Made by a program: the position numbers and the translations under genes
NCBI GenBank assembly: GCA_022510745.1
Contig: JAFLSY010000005.1
Coordinates: 62,001-126,000, forward strand
DNA from: Lachnospiraceae bacterium
GTDB lineage: Bacteria; Bacillota; Clostridia; Lachnospirales; Lachnospiraceae
Reading direction: 5' to 3'
DNA: 64,000 bases
The notes under the pieces: generated by a model
What the model saw: the letters and a program-made list of their open reading frames with translations, nothing else
The model's database searches: none
What the model was told of the DNA's origin: nothing
In this document: one piece after another, positions 45,222-54,295 of the stretch
How the letters are laid out: every line of letters begins with the position of its first letter
How positions within the stretch are numbered: position 1 is the first letter of the stretch

Positions 45222-45710
45222 ATGAGCAGTCCTGTTATCAGCGAAAACTTGATTTTGCTCTATTCCCTGGGTATGGGAATTTTTATAACTTTTGTATATG
45301 ATATTTTACGGATTATCAGAAGGGTCTATGCGCATAACAATATTTTGATCTCTCTTGAGGACATCCTGTTTTGGGTCTTCAGTGCCATAGCAGTATTTTA
45401 CCTGATGCATGCACAGAGCAATGGAACCCTGCGATGGTTTGCCGTACTGGGAGCGCTGGTGGGGATGCTATTATACAAAAAGACCATCAGCCCCTTTTTT
45501 GTAAAATGGGTTTCTCTCGGTTTACAAAAGCTTTTTGCCTGGATAGGCAAGATTATACGTATTTTGTTAAGGCCATTCTGCTTTTTGGCAGGAAAAGGGA
45601 AGAAAGCGGCAGTTAAAACGGCAAATAAAGGCAAAAAAACTGCATTTTTTGTGAAAAAGAAGTTGACGGACTCTTTAAAATTGCTTAAAATAATTTTATG
45701 TAAACGGTAA
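45222..45710 (+). CDS. yabQ: Sporulation membrane protein YabQ
   Basis: 162 residues. Membrane segments at about 8-28, 43-62 and 70-85, with the conserved LYSLGMGIFITFVYDILRIIRR and EDILFWVFSAIAVFYLMH. The C-terminal third is basic and cytoplasmic (KGKKAAVKTANKGKK). In Bacillus, YabQ resides in forespore membranes and is required for cortex formation. Confidence 0.92.
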   Translation: MSSPVISENLILLYSLGMGIFITFVYDILRIIRRVYAHNNILISLEDILFWVFSAIAVFYLMHAQSNGTLRWFAVLGALVGMLLYKKTISPFFVKWVSLGLQKLFAWIGKIIRILLRPFCFLAGKGKKAAVKTANKGKKTAFFVKKKLTDSLKLLKIILCKR

Positions 45711-45741
45711 TTTTGTGATTTATTATTTATAGGAGAGGTTT

Positions 45742-46062
45742 ATGGCAACAAACAGGAGGAGAAAAAAAGCTGTTTATCGGAAACGGCGTCAGAATCGATT
45801 CAGTATGTTTTTGGTTTCTCTGGTTGTGGTCATGATTTTGGTTGTGGTTGCAGTCAAGCGCATAGAAATAAGCGCCAAGATGGAATCAAATCAGGCGAAG
45901 ATAGAGCAGCTGAACGGACAGATTGCCGATGAAGAAGCGAGAGCGGAAGAAATAGCGGAATATGAAAAATATACCCATACCAAGGCCTATGTGGAAGAAG
46001 TTGCTCATGACAAACTCGGTCTGGTATACGAGGGTGAGATAATTTTCAGGGAAAATAAGTAA
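45742..46062 (+). CDS. divIC: Septum formation initiator DivIC/FtsB
   Basis: Bitopic division protein that joins FtsL and DivIB at the septum. It has 106 residues: a basic cytoplasmic N-terminus (RRRKKAVYRKRRQNR), one membrane helix (SMFLVSLVVVMILVVVAV, about 21-38), and an extracytoplasmic coiled coil ending KLGLVYEGEIIFRE, the DivIC signature. It ends the yab operon at a strong terminator. Confidence 0.94.
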   Translation: MATNRRRKKAVYRKRRQNRFSMFLVSLVVVMILVVVAVKRIEISAKMESNQAKIEQLNGQIADEEARAEEIAEYEKYTHTKAYVEEVAHDKLGLVYEGEIIFRENK

Positions 46063-46072
46063 ACTTGAGAAC

Positions 46073-46096
46073 AAGACGCCGGAAACGGCGTCTTTT
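46073..46096 (+). terminator. Terminator after divIC
   Basis: Perfect stem GACGCCG/CGGCGTC with GAAA tetraloop, then TTTT. Confidence 0.92.
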
Positions 46097-46127
46097 GTCG
46101 TAAGAAAATAGTTAAAATGCAGAAAGT

Positions 46128-46160
46128 TTGACAAAAAACAAAGCCCGGTTCCCCTATAAT
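46128..46160 (+). promoter_or_regulatory. Possible promoter of the SpoIIE-like gene
   Basis: TTGACA (46128-46133) and TATAAT (46155-46160) are both perfect but 21 bp apart, longer than the 17 bp optimum. TATAAT covers a possible upstream ATG at 46159, which argues for the start at 46222. Confidence 0.5.
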
Positions 46161-46221
46161 GGATAGGCGGCTCTATGTAGAGCTGTTAAAGCTGCCACAG
46201 CATGGAGGAAAGAGTGAGAGT

Positions 46222-47406
46222 ATGAAAAAATTATTGGGAGAACCGGAAACGGAACGCATATTTTTATTGTCGGAATACGGTCGGCAAAAGCTGTTGGCTT
46301 ATGCGGATTCTTTTAAAGAACTTGCCCGGACGCTGGAACAGGAATTTGCTTGGGAGGATCAGGGCGGATCCAGAGAGGACAAGCTTTATGGCAGGGTGCA
46401 GTGGGAGAACCGCTGCCTGTTAGCAGAAAATTTAAATGAAATGGCCGGTGTCATGGCCCAGGTGGCGGGAGAGGTTTTTTCCTACAAGCCCTTTCCGGCA
46501 AAAAAGGCAAAGCAGATAGTACAGGCCATGCAGAGTGAAGGAATTTTGGTAAGTGATTTATACTATATAGAACAGAAGCCCGGAAGGACCAAGATCAGCC
46601 TCACCATGCGGACCGCACGTACGGCCGGCATGGGGGCTGACGAGGCGGCGGATATGCTTTCCGTACTGTTAGATCTGAGGCTGGCGCCGTCCATGAACTG
46701 TCCCTATATGATTGACAGCAGAGTACGCAGCTTTACCTTCGTGGAGGAGGCCCGTTATGTCATGTTAACGGGAGCGGCAAAAGCCATTAAGGAAAATGAG
46801 AGTAAGTCGGGGGACAATTACAGTATTCTGGAATCGGAAAAAGGAAGGATGATCCTGCTTTTGTCCGACGGCATGGGCTCCGGTGAAAAGGCCTGCGCGG
46901 ATAGCGAGACCGTATTGGATTTAATGGAAAAGCTCATTGAAGCAGGGTATGGCCCTCACGCAGGGGCGGAGCTGATAAACAATGCCCTCCTGGCAGGAGG
47001 GGAGCAGAATATGTCCACGTTGGATATTTGTGAGGTGGATCTGTACGACGGCACCTGCCGGTTCATTAAAGTAGGCGCGGCGGCCTCTTTTATCAAGAGG
47101 GGGCATATGGTGGAGCAGATTTCCTCCGGCAGCCTGCCTCTGGGCGCGCTGCGGGGCATAGATGAAAACGGCGTACGGCGCAGGCTGATGGATGGGGACT
47201 ATGTGTTTCTCTTATCGGACGGAATTGTGGACGCACTGGAAAACTGCGATTATAAAGAGGAGCTTTGTGAAATTCTGGGCAATCTGGAGCAGGAGAGCCC
47301 CAGAGAACTAGCGGAGGCGCTTTTACAGATCGTGCTGCGGAAAACCGGAGGGCATATTCGGGACGATATGACCATAGTGGTATTTGGGCTCTGGGAAAAT
47401 GTATAG
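46222..47406 (+). CDS. spoIIE: SpoIIE-type PP2C protein phosphatase lacking the membrane domain
   Basis: By family, SpoIIE dephosphorylates the anti-anti-sigma factor SpoIIAA to switch on sigma-F in the forespore. This protein has about 394 residues. The ATG at 46222 follows GGAGGAAAG; an ATG at 46159 lies in a promoter-like -10. The N-terminal part (1-200) resembles the central SpoIIE region, and the PP2C domain has LSDGMGSGEKA, FLLSDGIVDALE and RDDMTIVVF with the metal-binding Asp residues. The roughly 300-residue N-terminal block of membrane helices found in typical SpoIIE is absent. Position before tilS-hpt-ftsH supports spoIIE. Confidence 0.88.
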   Translation: MKKLLGEPETERIFLLSEYGRQKLLAYADSFKELARTLEQEFAWEDQGGSREDKLYGRVQWENRCLLAENLNEMAGVMAQVAGEVFSYKPFPAKKAKQIVQAMQSEGILVSDLYYIEQKPGRTKISLTMRTARTAGMGADEAADMLSVLLDLRLAPSMNCPYMIDSRVRSFTFVEEARYVMLTGAAKAIKENESKSGDNYSILESEKGRMILLLSDGMGSGEKACADSETVLDLMEKLIEAGYGPHAGAELINNALLAGGEQNMSTLDICEVDLYDGTCRFIKVGAAASFIKRGHMVEQISSGSLPLGALRGIDENGVRRRLMDGDYVFLLSDGIVDALENCDYKEELCEILGNLEQESPRELAEALLQIVLRKTGGHIRDDMTIVVFGLWENV

Positions 47407-47451
47407 GAGTTCTAACTTGCATTTTTGCTTTAAAGCAACTATTATTATGGT

Positions 47452-48885
47452 ATGTTAAGGAAAATCAGCGCCTATGTGGAAAAATATCATATGCTGCAGA
47501 CGGGGGATACCGTGGTGGCGGGCGTATCGGGAGGAGCCGACTCGGTATGCCTCCTTTTTATGCTGCATGCGCTGCAAAAGGAAATCCCGTTTACGCTTTA
47601 TGCGGTGCATATCAATCACGGAATCCGCAAGGAAGCAGGGGAGGATGCGTCTTTTGTAGAAGCGCTGTGTAAAAGACTGGGTGTTGCATTTTTTCTGGTG
47701 GAAGAGAATGTGGCCGCCATAGCAAAGGCGCAAAGCTGTTCCGCCGAGGAGGCAGGCCGACAGGTGCGTTACGCGGCCTTTAGGCGGATTTTGTGCAGTG
47801 AGGGCGCGGCAGGCAAAGAAAGACTGCGGATTGCCGTAGCCCATAACATGAACGATAGGGCGGAAACCATGCTGTTTAACCTGTTCAGAGGCAGCGGACT
47901 GCAGGGTCTTCGCAGTATTCAGCCCATCCGCAGGGCGGAGGGAGAGCCGGATATCATTCGACCGCTTTTAGGGGTCACCCGCAGGGAAATAGAGGAATAT
48001 CTTACCAATATTGGGGAAAAATGGTGTATAGACCGCACCAATGAAGAGGATACTTATACAAGAAACCGCATCCGGCATCATATTCTGCCCTATGCGGAGG
48101 AGGCGGTTGCCGGCGGCGCTGTAGCAAATATGAGCAGAGCAGCGGATATTTTAACGGAAACGGCGGATTTTGTGAGTCAGGAAACCTGGCAGGTCTATAG
48201 GGATTGTGTGATGAAAGAATCAGAGGAAGAGATAGTGGTTTCCGTAGAGGCGGTTTTAAATCGGCATATCTTCCTTAGAAAGCAGCTGCTCCTCACCTGC
48301 CTGGAACGGTTAATTCCCTCCCGAAAAGATATTACCGGCGGACACGTGGAAGCGGTGCTCAGCCTGTTTGCGGAAGAAGGGAACAGGGAAGTCCATCTTC
48401 CCGGCCATCTGGTTATCCGGCGGCAGTATGATGCGGTATATTTTGTAAGGGACAGGGCGGAGTCTGAAAAAAAGGTCTCCCGGGAAGAAACGGCGCTGCC
48501 GGTATTAAAGGTAGGTGAAAGGGCGGAAATTCTGCTTTCCGATACAAAAATCTTGGAATGTAAGGTCTTTTTTTCTGAAAAAACGATAAATATTCCACAA
48601 AATCAGTATACGAAATGGTTCGATTATGATAAAATAAAAAAACCGTTGGTGGTGAGAACCAGAAGAACAGGGGACTATCTTACGATCAATGAGGCCGGCT
48701 GCAGAAAGTCCGTGCAGGACTATATGGTGAATGAAAAAATACCCGCGCAAGAGAGGGACAGTATTTACCTTATAGCCGAGGATTCCCATATTCTCTGGAT
48801 ATTGGGGCATCGTATCAGCAGTCATTACAAAATAAGTGAACACACAAAACGTATCTTACAGATACAATTAAGAGGAGGACAGTAG
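47452..48885 (+). CDS. tilS: tRNA(Ile)-lysidine synthase
   Basis: Converts C34 of tRNA-Ile(CAT) to lysidine so that it reads AUA. It has 477 residues. The PP-loop ATP motif is AGVSGGADSVCLL, followed by HINHGIR and AHNMNDRAETMLFNLFRGSGLQGL. IDRTNEEDTYTRNRIRHHILP is the TilS-specific segment. The C-terminal domain contains KSVQDYMVNEKIP. There is no clear ribosome site before the ATG, only 45 bp after the SpoIIE gene. hpt begins immediately at its stop. Confidence 0.95.
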   Translation: MLRKISAYVEKYHMLQTGDTVVAGVSGGADSVCLLFMLHALQKEIPFTLYAVHINHGIRKEAGEDASFVEALCKRLGVAFFLVEENVAAIAKAQSCSAEEAGRQVRYAAFRRILCSEGAAGKERLRIAVAHNMNDRAETMLFNLFRGSGLQGLRSIQPIRRAEGEPDIIRPLLGVTRREIEEYLTNIGEKWCIDRTNEEDTYTRNRIRHHILPYAEEAVAGGAVANMSRAADILTETADFVSQETWQVYRDCVMKESEEEIVVSVEAVLNRHIFLRKQLLLTCLERLIPSRKDITGGHVEAVLSLFAEEGNREVHLPGHLVIRRQYDAVYFVRDRAESEKKVSREETALPVLKVGERAEILLSDTKILECKVFFSEKTINIPQNQYTKWFDYDKIKKPLVVRTRRTGDYLTINEAGCRKSVQDYMVNEKIPAQERDSIYLIAEDSHILWILGHRISSHYKISEHTKRILQIQLRGGQ

Positions 48886-49413
48886 ATGTCGGAGCACATA
48901 AGAGTTTTGCTGACGGAAGAGGAAGTAGATGACAGAATACAGGCCATTGGAGAACAGGTAAGCAGGGATTATGCGGGTAAACAAGTACATCTGGTATGCG
49001 TCCTCAAAGGGGGCAGCTTTTTTATGTGTGAACTTGCCAAACGCATTACCGTTCCCGTATCTTTAGATTTTATGGCGGTATCCAGCTATGGCGCGACTAC
49101 AAAATCCAGCGGTGTGGTGAAGATCGTGAAGGATCTGGATGAGACCATCAAGGGCAAGGATGTACTGGTGGTGGAAGATATTGTGGATTCGGGCCGTACC
49201 TTAAGCTATCTGTTAGAGATGTTAAAGAGCAGAGAGCCGGCCAGTCTGCGGCTGTGTACACTTTTAGACAAACCGGACAGACGCGTGGTTCCGGTTGATG
49301 TGGATTATACAGGCTTTCAGATTCCCGATGAATTTGTGGTGGGCTACGGTCTGGACTACGCTCAGAGGTACCGGAATCTTCCCTATATCGGGGTAGTGGA
49401 GTTTGATGATTAA
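48886..49413 (+). CDS. hpt: Hypoxanthine phosphoribosyltransferase
   Basis: Salvages hypoxanthine/guanine with PRPP. It has 175 residues. The PRPP-binding loop is [21 protein letters not shown] and the Lys-containing loop is [37 protein letters not shown] is the usual C-terminus. The start codon directly abuts the tilS stop, with AAGAGGAGGA within the end of tilS. The order tilS-hpt-ftsH is conserved in Firmicutes. Confidence 0.96.
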   Translation: MSEHIRVLLTEEEVDDRIQAIGEQVSRDYAGKQVHLVCVLKGGSFFMCELAKRITVPVSLDFMAVSSYGATTKSSGVVKIVKDLDETIKGKDVLVVEDIVDSGRTLSYLLEMLKSREPASLRLCTLLDKPDRRVVPVDVDYTGFQIPDEFVVGYGLDYAQRYRNLPYIGVVEFDD

Positions 49414-49427
49414 GCGGAGGAAAAGTT

Positions 49428-51227
49428 TTGAAACAAAAAGGTATCAATCAATATCTTGTTATTATAATCGTGTTGCTTTTGGGTCTTATTCTGCTCAATA
49501 CCTTTCAAAACAGAGAGGATGATTACACCAGAGCAGGCTTGATTCAGGATATGGAGGCCGGCAGGGTTCGGGAGGTCTTAATTCATCCTAACGGAGAAGC
49601 ACCGACCGGTTATCTGGAAATCACTTTTACGACGGGCGAAGAGAAAACGCTGTACGCCACCGATATTACGGAACTGGAAGCCTTGGTGAGAGCGCATGGC
49701 ATAGAGCCTCAGGTGCTGGACATTCAGCGTGAAAACTGGTTCCTTACCGATATGCTGCCCATTCTGGTGGTGGTAATTGCCGGTGTCTTTATCTTTGTGA
49801 TGATGAGCGCACAGAGCAGCAACGGCGGCGGAAATAGCAAGATGATGAATTTCGGTAAGAGCCGGGCCCGCTTGTCCATGGGAGAGGGGCGGATCACCTT
49901 AAAAGATGTTGCCGGTTTGCAGGAAGAAAAAGAGGAACTGGAGGAAATCATAGATTTTTTAAAGGATCCGGGGAAATTTACCAGAGTAGGAGCACGTATT
50001 CCCAAAGGCGTTTTGCTGGAGGGTCCTCCCGGTACTGGTAAAACCCTGCTGGCCAAAGCGGTTGCTGGAGAGGCAAACGTGCCTTTCTTCAGTATTTCCG
50101 GTTCTGACTTTGTGGAAATGTTCGTGGGCGTGGGTGCTTCACGTGTGAGAGATTTGTTTTTGGATGCAAAGAAGCATGCTCCCTGCATTGTCTTTATCGA
50201 TGAAATCGATGCAGTGGCAAGGCGCCGCGGAACCGGTATGGGCGGCGGACATGATGAGAGGGAGCAGACCTTAAATCAGCTGCTGGTAGAAATGGACGGT
50301 TTTGGCGTCAATGAAGGTATTATTGTCATGGCGGCAACCAACCGTGTAGATATTCTGGACCCGGCAATCTTACGTCCCGGCCGGTTTGACAGAAAGATAG
50401 CTGTAAATACACCGGATGTGGGCGGCAGAGAAGAAATCCTGAAGGTGCATGCCAAGAACAAGCCCCTTGGCGATGATGTGAATCTGCGGCAGATCGCACA
50501 GACTACAGCGGGCTTTACGGGTGCGGATTTAGAGAATCTCTTAAATGAAGCAGCCATCAATGCGGCAAAGGACGGACGTGCGTATGTGGAACAGGAGGAC
50601 ATCAAAAAGTCCTTTGTAAAAGTGGGTATCGGCACGGAGAAGAAGAGCCGCATTATTTCCGATGAAGAGAAAAAGATCACTGCCTATCACGAAGCCGGGC
50701 ATGCCATACTGTTCCATGTGCTGCCGAATGTAGGTCCCGTTTATACGGTGTCCATTATTCCCACAGGCTCCGGTGCGGCCGGTTATACCATGCCCCTGCC
50801 GGAAAAGGATGAGATGTTCTTGACCAAAGGCAAGATGAAGCAGGATATTATGGTATCATTAGGCGGCCGCATTGCAGAGGAGATTATTTTTGACGATATT
50901 ACTACCGGCGCTTCCAGCGATATCAAAAAAGCTACCAAGGTGGCCCGTAAGATGGTAACTCGCTTCGGTATGTCCGAGAATATCGGAGTGATCAACTATG
51001 ACGACGATGGCGACGAGGTATTTATCGGCCGGGATTTGGCTCATCCCCGTTCTCACAGTGAAGCTGTGGCAGGAGAAATCGATAAAGAAGTCAAGTCCAT
51101 TATTGATGAATGCTATACCAAAGCAAAAGAAATTATTCTGGAAAATGAGGGAGTGCTCCATAAAGCGGCCGCATTGCTTTTACAGAAAGAAAAGATTACG
51201 GGAGAAGAATTTGCGGCATTATTTTAA
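49428..51227 (+). CDS. ftsH: ATP-dependent zinc metalloprotease FtsH
   Basis: Membrane-bound AAA+ protease degrading misfolded membrane and selected soluble proteins. It has 599 residues with a TTG start after GCGGAGG. Two membrane helices (about 8-25 and 108-128) flank an external domain. Walker A is GPPGTGKT (about 199-206), Walker B is [19 protein letters not shown] includes [19 protein letters not shown], and the zinc site is HEAGH (about 421-425). Somewhat shorter at the C-terminus than Bacillus FtsH. Confidence 0.97.
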   Translation: MKQKGINQYLVIIIVLLLGLILLNTFQNREDDYTRAGLIQDMEAGRVREVLIHPNGEAPTGYLEITFTTGEEKTLYATDITELEALVRAHGIEPQVLDIQRENWFLTDMLPILVVVIAGVFIFVMMSAQSSNGGGNSKMMNFGKSRARLSMGEGRITLKDVAGLQEEKEELEEIIDFLKDPGKFTRVGARIPKGVLLEGPPGTGKTLLAKAVAGEANVPFFSISGSDFVEMFVGVGASRVRDLFLDAKKHAPCIVFIDEIDAVARRRGTGMGGGHDEREQTLNQLLVEMDGFGVNEGIIVMAATNRVDILDPAILRPGRFDRKIAVNTPDVGGREEILKVHAKNKPLGDDVNLRQIAQTTAGFTGADLENLLNEAAINAAKDGRAYVEQEDIKKSFVKVGIGTEKKSRIISDEEKKITAYHEAGHAILFHVLPNVGPVYTVSIIPTGSGAAGYTMPLPEKDEMFLTKGKMKQDIMVSLGGRIAEEIIFDDITTGASSDIKKATKVARKMVTRFGMSENIGVINYDDDGDEVFIGRDLAHPRSHSEAVAGEIDKEVKSIIDECYTKAKEIILENEGVLHKAAALLLQKEKITGEEFAALF

Positions 51228-51253
51228 AAGCATCAAAACATTGTGCATATTTA

Positions 51254-51280
51254 CCAAAAACAGAATATTGTTTTTGTAAT
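51254..51280 (+). terminator. Weak terminator after ftsH
   Basis: AT-rich stem CAAAAACA/TGTTTTTG with 6-nt loop. The T-run lies in the stem, so strength is doubtful. Confidence 0.4.
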
Positions 51281-51302
51281 ATTTGTGAATTTTGAGACTG
51301 GA

Positions 51303-51330
51303 TTTACAGGGGTGGCTATGCTATTATAAT
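51303..51330 (+). promoter_or_regulatory. Promoter without an adjacent gene
   Basis: TTTACA (51303-51308), 16-bp spacer, perfect TATAAT (51325-51330). The next strong signal is a terminator at 51396, not a gene. Confidence 0.55.
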
Positions 51331-51336
51331 ACTCGT

Positions 51337-51427
51337 AACCCCCCAATACATTATAGTTTTTTGCTATACCCCATAAGAAAGAAATACCTTCTCTAAAAAG
51401 GACAGCCGAACAGCTGTCTTTTTTACT
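51337..51427 (+). ncRNA. Candidate small RNA or attenuated leader (about 90 nt)
   Basis: From the expected start point about 7 nt after TATAAT to the end of the T-run of the following terminator. It contains a small TATAG/CTATA hairpin (about 51352-51368) before the terminator. No open frame of note. It may be a free small RNA or an attenuator in the leader of the GH13 gene that starts at 51521. No known RNA family recognised. Confidence 0.35.
51396..51427 (+). terminator. Strong terminator upstream of the GH13 gene
   Basis: Stem AAAGGACAGC/GCTGTCTTTT (one bulge) with loop CGAACA, followed by T-run. Confidence 0.85.
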
Positions 51428-51520
51428 ATTCATTTTTAGCTTTTTTGTCAGTATAACTTGCGTGAGCGGTTTGAATATTATAAAATAGAGTTATTACAAC
51501 GGATATAAAGGTAGAGAATC

Positions 51521-53665
51521 ATGGACTTCAATTTTTTGAAAAATGCGGAACAAAATCAGATGTATATTGCTTCCATGCGTCCTGTACTGAATAGAAGAGC
51601 GCTGTTCAGCGACACAACAGAGGATTATGTTACGCCGGCAGAACCTAATCCATATGAAGAAATCACCATACGATTCAGGACTGCCATAAATAATATCGAC
51701 AGAGTTTTTTTGATCTGCGGCGAGGAACGTCTGTTGATGCTTAAAGAGAGCTCGGATGAATTTTTCGATTATTATTCCATTAAACATCAGTTGGACAATG
51801 TGAAAATTTCCTACCATTTCGAAGTCAACGTAGGTAAGGTCAAAGGCTTTTTTGATACCAGAGGATTGAATCAGGAAGCCGATCCTTACTATGATTTTGT
51901 GGTGATTCCCGGCTTTAAGACACCGGCCTGGGCAAAGGGTGCGGTGATGTATCAGATTTATGTGGACCGCTTCTTTAACGGGGATAAGTCCAATGATGTG
52001 GAGAGCAACGAATACTGTTATATACACGAGAATGTATCCCATGTGGAGGATTGGGACAAATATCCGGCAGCTATGGGCGTCAGGGAGTTTTACGGCGGCG
52101 ATCTGCAGGGTGTGTTGGATAAAATGGATTATCTGGAGGATCTGGGTATTGAGGTGATCTACTTTAATCCCCTGTTTGTTTCTCCCTCCAATCATAAATA
52201 TGATATTCAGGACTACGATTATATCGATCCCCATATCGGCAAAATCGTGGACGAGAGAGGGGAGCTTTTACAGAACGGGCAGAAAGAAAACCGATATGCA
52301 ACCAAGTATATCAATCGTGTAACCAATAAGGCCAATCTGGAAGCTGCCAATGCTCTTTTTGCCAAGGTGGTGGAAGAGGCTCACAAGCGGGGAATGAAGG
52401 TGATTTTGGACGGTGTGTTCAATCACTGCGGTTCTTTTAATAAATGGATGGACAGGGAGCGTATCTATGAAAATGCCGAGGGCTATGAGAAGGGAGCGTT
52501 CATTTCCCAGAACAGCCCTTACCGCAGTTATTTCCTGTTCCATGACGGAAACCGCTGGCCTTACAATCCTACTTATGACGGCTGGTGGGGACACGATACC
52601 CTGCCAAAATTAAATTATGAAGGATCAAAAGACCTGTTTGACTATGTTATGCATATTGCGAGAAAATGGGTTTCTCCGCCGTATAATGTGGACGGCTGGA
52701 GATTGGACGTGGCAGCGGATTTAGGATTTTCTCCGGAGTACAATCATTTCTTCTGGAAGGAATTTAGAAAGGCGGTCAAGCAGGCCAATCCTGAGGCCAT
52801 CATACTGGCGGAGCATTACGGCGATACCAGAGCGTGGCTGCAGGGCAAGGAATGGGATTCCGTCATGAACTATGATGCCTTTATGGAACCGGTGACATGG
52901 TTTCTGACCGGTATGGAAAAGCACAGCGATGACTTCAGAGGGGATCTTTTAGGCAATGCGGAGAGTTTTTGGGGTGCCATGCTCCATCACGGCGCCAGTT
53001 TCTCCATGCCCAGCCTGCAGATAGCCATGAATCAGCTCTCCAACCATGATCATTCCCGTTTTATGACCCGAACCAGCCATAAGGTAGGGCGTACCAACAC
53101 GATGGGCCCTCAGGCTGCAAACGAGGGGAACAACCCTGCGGTATTCAGGGAGGGCGTGGTCATCCAGATGACCTGGCCGGGTGCTCCGGCGGTCTATTAC
53201 GGAGACGAGGCCGGAGTCTGCGGCTTTACCGATCCGGATAATAGAAGAACCTATCCGTGGGGGCATGAGGACAAGGAGTTGATTGCTTTCCACAAAGAGA
53301 TTATCCGCATCCACAAGGAATGTCCGGAGCTGCGTACAGGATCCTTAAAGAGTCTGGATAAGGATTATAATTTCTTGGCATACGGAAGATTTAATCGAAA
53401 ATACAGCACCGTCGTATTGATCAACAACAACGATTATGAGGTAGAAAAAAAGGTGAGTGTATGGGAAACCGGCGTGCCCAAGGAATCCGTTCTTACCAAA
53501 ATTTTTGAGTCCAATGATTCCGGTTATAATACAAATCAGGAAGGAATTCCTGTGCTTTCCGGTAAAATTACCATTAAGCTGCCCCGGTTTTCTGCAACTG
53601 TACTGCGCTATGAGAAGCCGAAGGGGGAAAACATGGCAGCAGGGGATGCCGGAGTGGAAGAATAG
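51521..53665 (+). CDS. Glycoside hydrolase family 13 enzyme (neopullulanase/cyclomaltodextrinase-like)
   Basis: Cytoplasmic alpha-glucan hydrolase (no signal peptide), 714 residues. An N-terminal beta domain of the CBM34 type (about 1-125) precedes the TIM barrel, with VMYQIYVDRFFNGD, GVFNHCG, VDGWRLDVAADLG (nucleophile Asp about 393), ILAEHYGD (acid/base Glu about 430) and QLSNHDHSR (third Asp about 509). A C-terminal beta domain follows. The likely substrates are maltodextrins, cyclodextrins or pullulan; which one cannot be read from sequence. It may be controlled by the upstream terminator. Confidence 0.93.
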   Translation: MDFNFLKNAEQNQMYIASMRPVLNRRALFSDTTEDYVTPAEPNPYEEITIRFRTAINNIDRVFLICGEERLLMLKESSDEFFDYYSIKHQLDNVKISYHFEVNVGKVKGFFDTRGLNQEADPYYDFVVIPGFKTPAWAKGAVMYQIYVDRFFNGDKSNDVESNEYCYIHENVSHVEDWDKYPAAMGVREFYGGDLQGVLDKMDYLEDLGIEVIYFNPLFVSPSNHKYDIQDYDYIDPHIGKIVDERGELLQNGQKENRYATKYINRVTNKANLEAANALFAKVVEEAHKRGMKVILDGVFNHCGSFNKWMDRERIYENAEGYEKGAFISQNSPYRSYFLFHDGNRWPYNPTYDGWWGHDTLPKLNYEGSKDLFDYVMHIARKWVSPPYNVDGWRLDVAADLGFSPEYNHFFWKEFRKAVKQANPEAIILAEHYGDTRAWLQGKEWDSVMNYDAFMEPVTWFLTGMEKHSDDFRGDLLGNAESFWGAMLHHGASFSMPSLQIAMNQLSNHDHSRFMTRTSHKVGRTNTMGPQAANEGNNPAVFREGVVIQMTWPGAPAVYYGDEAGVCGFTDPDNRRTYPWGHEDKELIAFHKEIIRIHKECPELRTGSLKSLDKDYNFLAYGRFNRKYSTVVLINNNDYEVEKKVSVWETGVPKESVLTKIFESNDSGYNTNQEGIPVLSGKITIKLPRFSATVLRYEKPKGENMAAGDAGVEE

Positions 53666-53687
53666 GGTCGATGCTAAGAGAAAAATC

Positions 53688-53716
53688 TTGCATTTTACAG
53701 TAAGCTATGCTACAAT
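53688..53716 (+). promoter_or_regulatory. Promoter of tRNA-Tyr/tRNA-Leu
   Basis: TTGCAT (53688-53693), 17-bp spacer, TACAAT (53711-53716), 25 bp before tRNA-Tyr. Confidence 0.75.
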
Positions 53717-53741
53717 TTGACATTGTCAGGGCAACCTGTAT

Positions 53742-53823
53742 GGATGGATTCCCGAGTGGCCAAAGGGGACAGACTGTAAATCTGCTGCAAATTGCTTCGG
53801 TGGTTCGAATCCACCTCCATCCA
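53742..53823 (+). tRNA. tRNA-Tyr (anticodon GTA)
   Basis: Acceptor GGATGGA/TCCATCC, anticodon stem CAGA/TCTG with loop CTGTAAA, a long variable arm as in class II tRNAs, T arm GGTGGTTCGAATCCACC, discriminator A. Confidence 0.96.
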
Positions 53824-53826
53824 TCC

Positions 53827-53910
53827 GCTGGTGTGGCGGAATAGGCAGACGCAAGGGACTTAAAATCCCTCGGTGGCAACACCGTGCCGGTTCAAGTCCG
53901 GCCACCAGCA
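53827..53910 (+). tRNA. tRNA-Leu (anticodon TAA)
   Basis: Acceptor GCTGGTG/CACCAGC, anticodon stem GGGA/TCCC with loop CTTAAAA, long variable arm CGGTGGCAACACCG, T arm GCCGGTTCAAGTCCGGC, discriminator A. Three bases from tRNA-Tyr, so co-transcribed. Confidence 0.96.
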
Positions 53911-53917
53911 CTATCTT

Positions 53918-53963
53918 AAAGAGCCTGAAATGCTGTATTTATCAGTGTTTCGGGCTTTTTCAT
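53918..53963 (+). terminator. Terminator of the tRNA pair
   Basis: Stem AGCCTGAAATGCTG/CAGTGTTTCGGGCT (three G-U pairs), loop TATTTAT, then TTTTTC. Confidence 0.85.
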
Positions 53964-54033
53964 TACACACAAATTTTGTTTGTAATTGTTTGTAATACGG
54001 AAGTAGTATTTCTGAAAACAGGGAGAGCACCAT

Positions 54034-54150
54034 ATGACAACAAGATATGCGGCAGCTGCATCGGCAATCATCATGGCTTTGGGCCTCTTTGCGGGCTGCG
54101 GGGAGGGAGGAACCGAAACCGGAGAGAATATGAATACGAATCCCTTATAG
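54034..54150 (+). CDS. 38-residue micro-lipoprotein
   Basis: A tiny gene with all the marks of expression: AGGGAGAG site 6 nt before the ATG, a signal peptide (TTRYAAAASAIIMALGLFAGC), a lipobox FAGC with Cys at residue 22, then only about 16 mature residues (GEGGTETGENMNTNPL) before the stop. A clean terminator follows. Upstream sits a 10-bp tandem repeat TTGTTTGTAA x2 (53976-53995) near a possible promoter. The mature peptide has no fold to speak of. It could be a released lipopeptide or the remnant of a longer lipoprotein. Confidence 0.65.
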   Translation: MTTRYAAAASAIIMALGLFAGCGEGGTETGENMNTNPL

Positions 54151-54152
54151 AG

Positions 54153-54187
54153 TAAAAAAGTCCGTCTTGAATGGCGGACTTTTTTAG
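54153..54187 (+). terminator. Terminator after the micro-lipoprotein
   Basis: Stem AAAAAGTCCG(T)C/G(G)CGGACTTTTT with 6-nt loop and T-run. Confidence 0.88.
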
Positions 54188-54213
54188 TTGATTTCGTATT
54201 TTATAAGTTACCA

Positions 54214-54242
54214 TTGCAATGCCACAGAACCTATGCTATATT
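54214..54242 (+). promoter_or_regulatory. Promoter of blaI-like/M56 operon
   Basis: TTGCAA (54214-54219), 17-bp spacer, TATATT (54237-54242); the -10 overlaps the operator below. Confidence 0.65.
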
Positions 54243-54263
54243 GGTAACATGAAGGTTACCAAT
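54240..54263. promoter_or_regulatory. Probable BlaI-type operator
   Basis: Perfect inverted repeat ATTGGTAAC-N6-GTTACCAAT just before the regulator gene and over its -10. A further GTTACCA half-site is at 54207-54213 beside the -35. Typical for autoregulation by BlaI/MecI proteins. Confidence 0.72.
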
Positions 54264-54295
54264 TATCACAAACAGAAGAAAGGCATGATCTCTAA

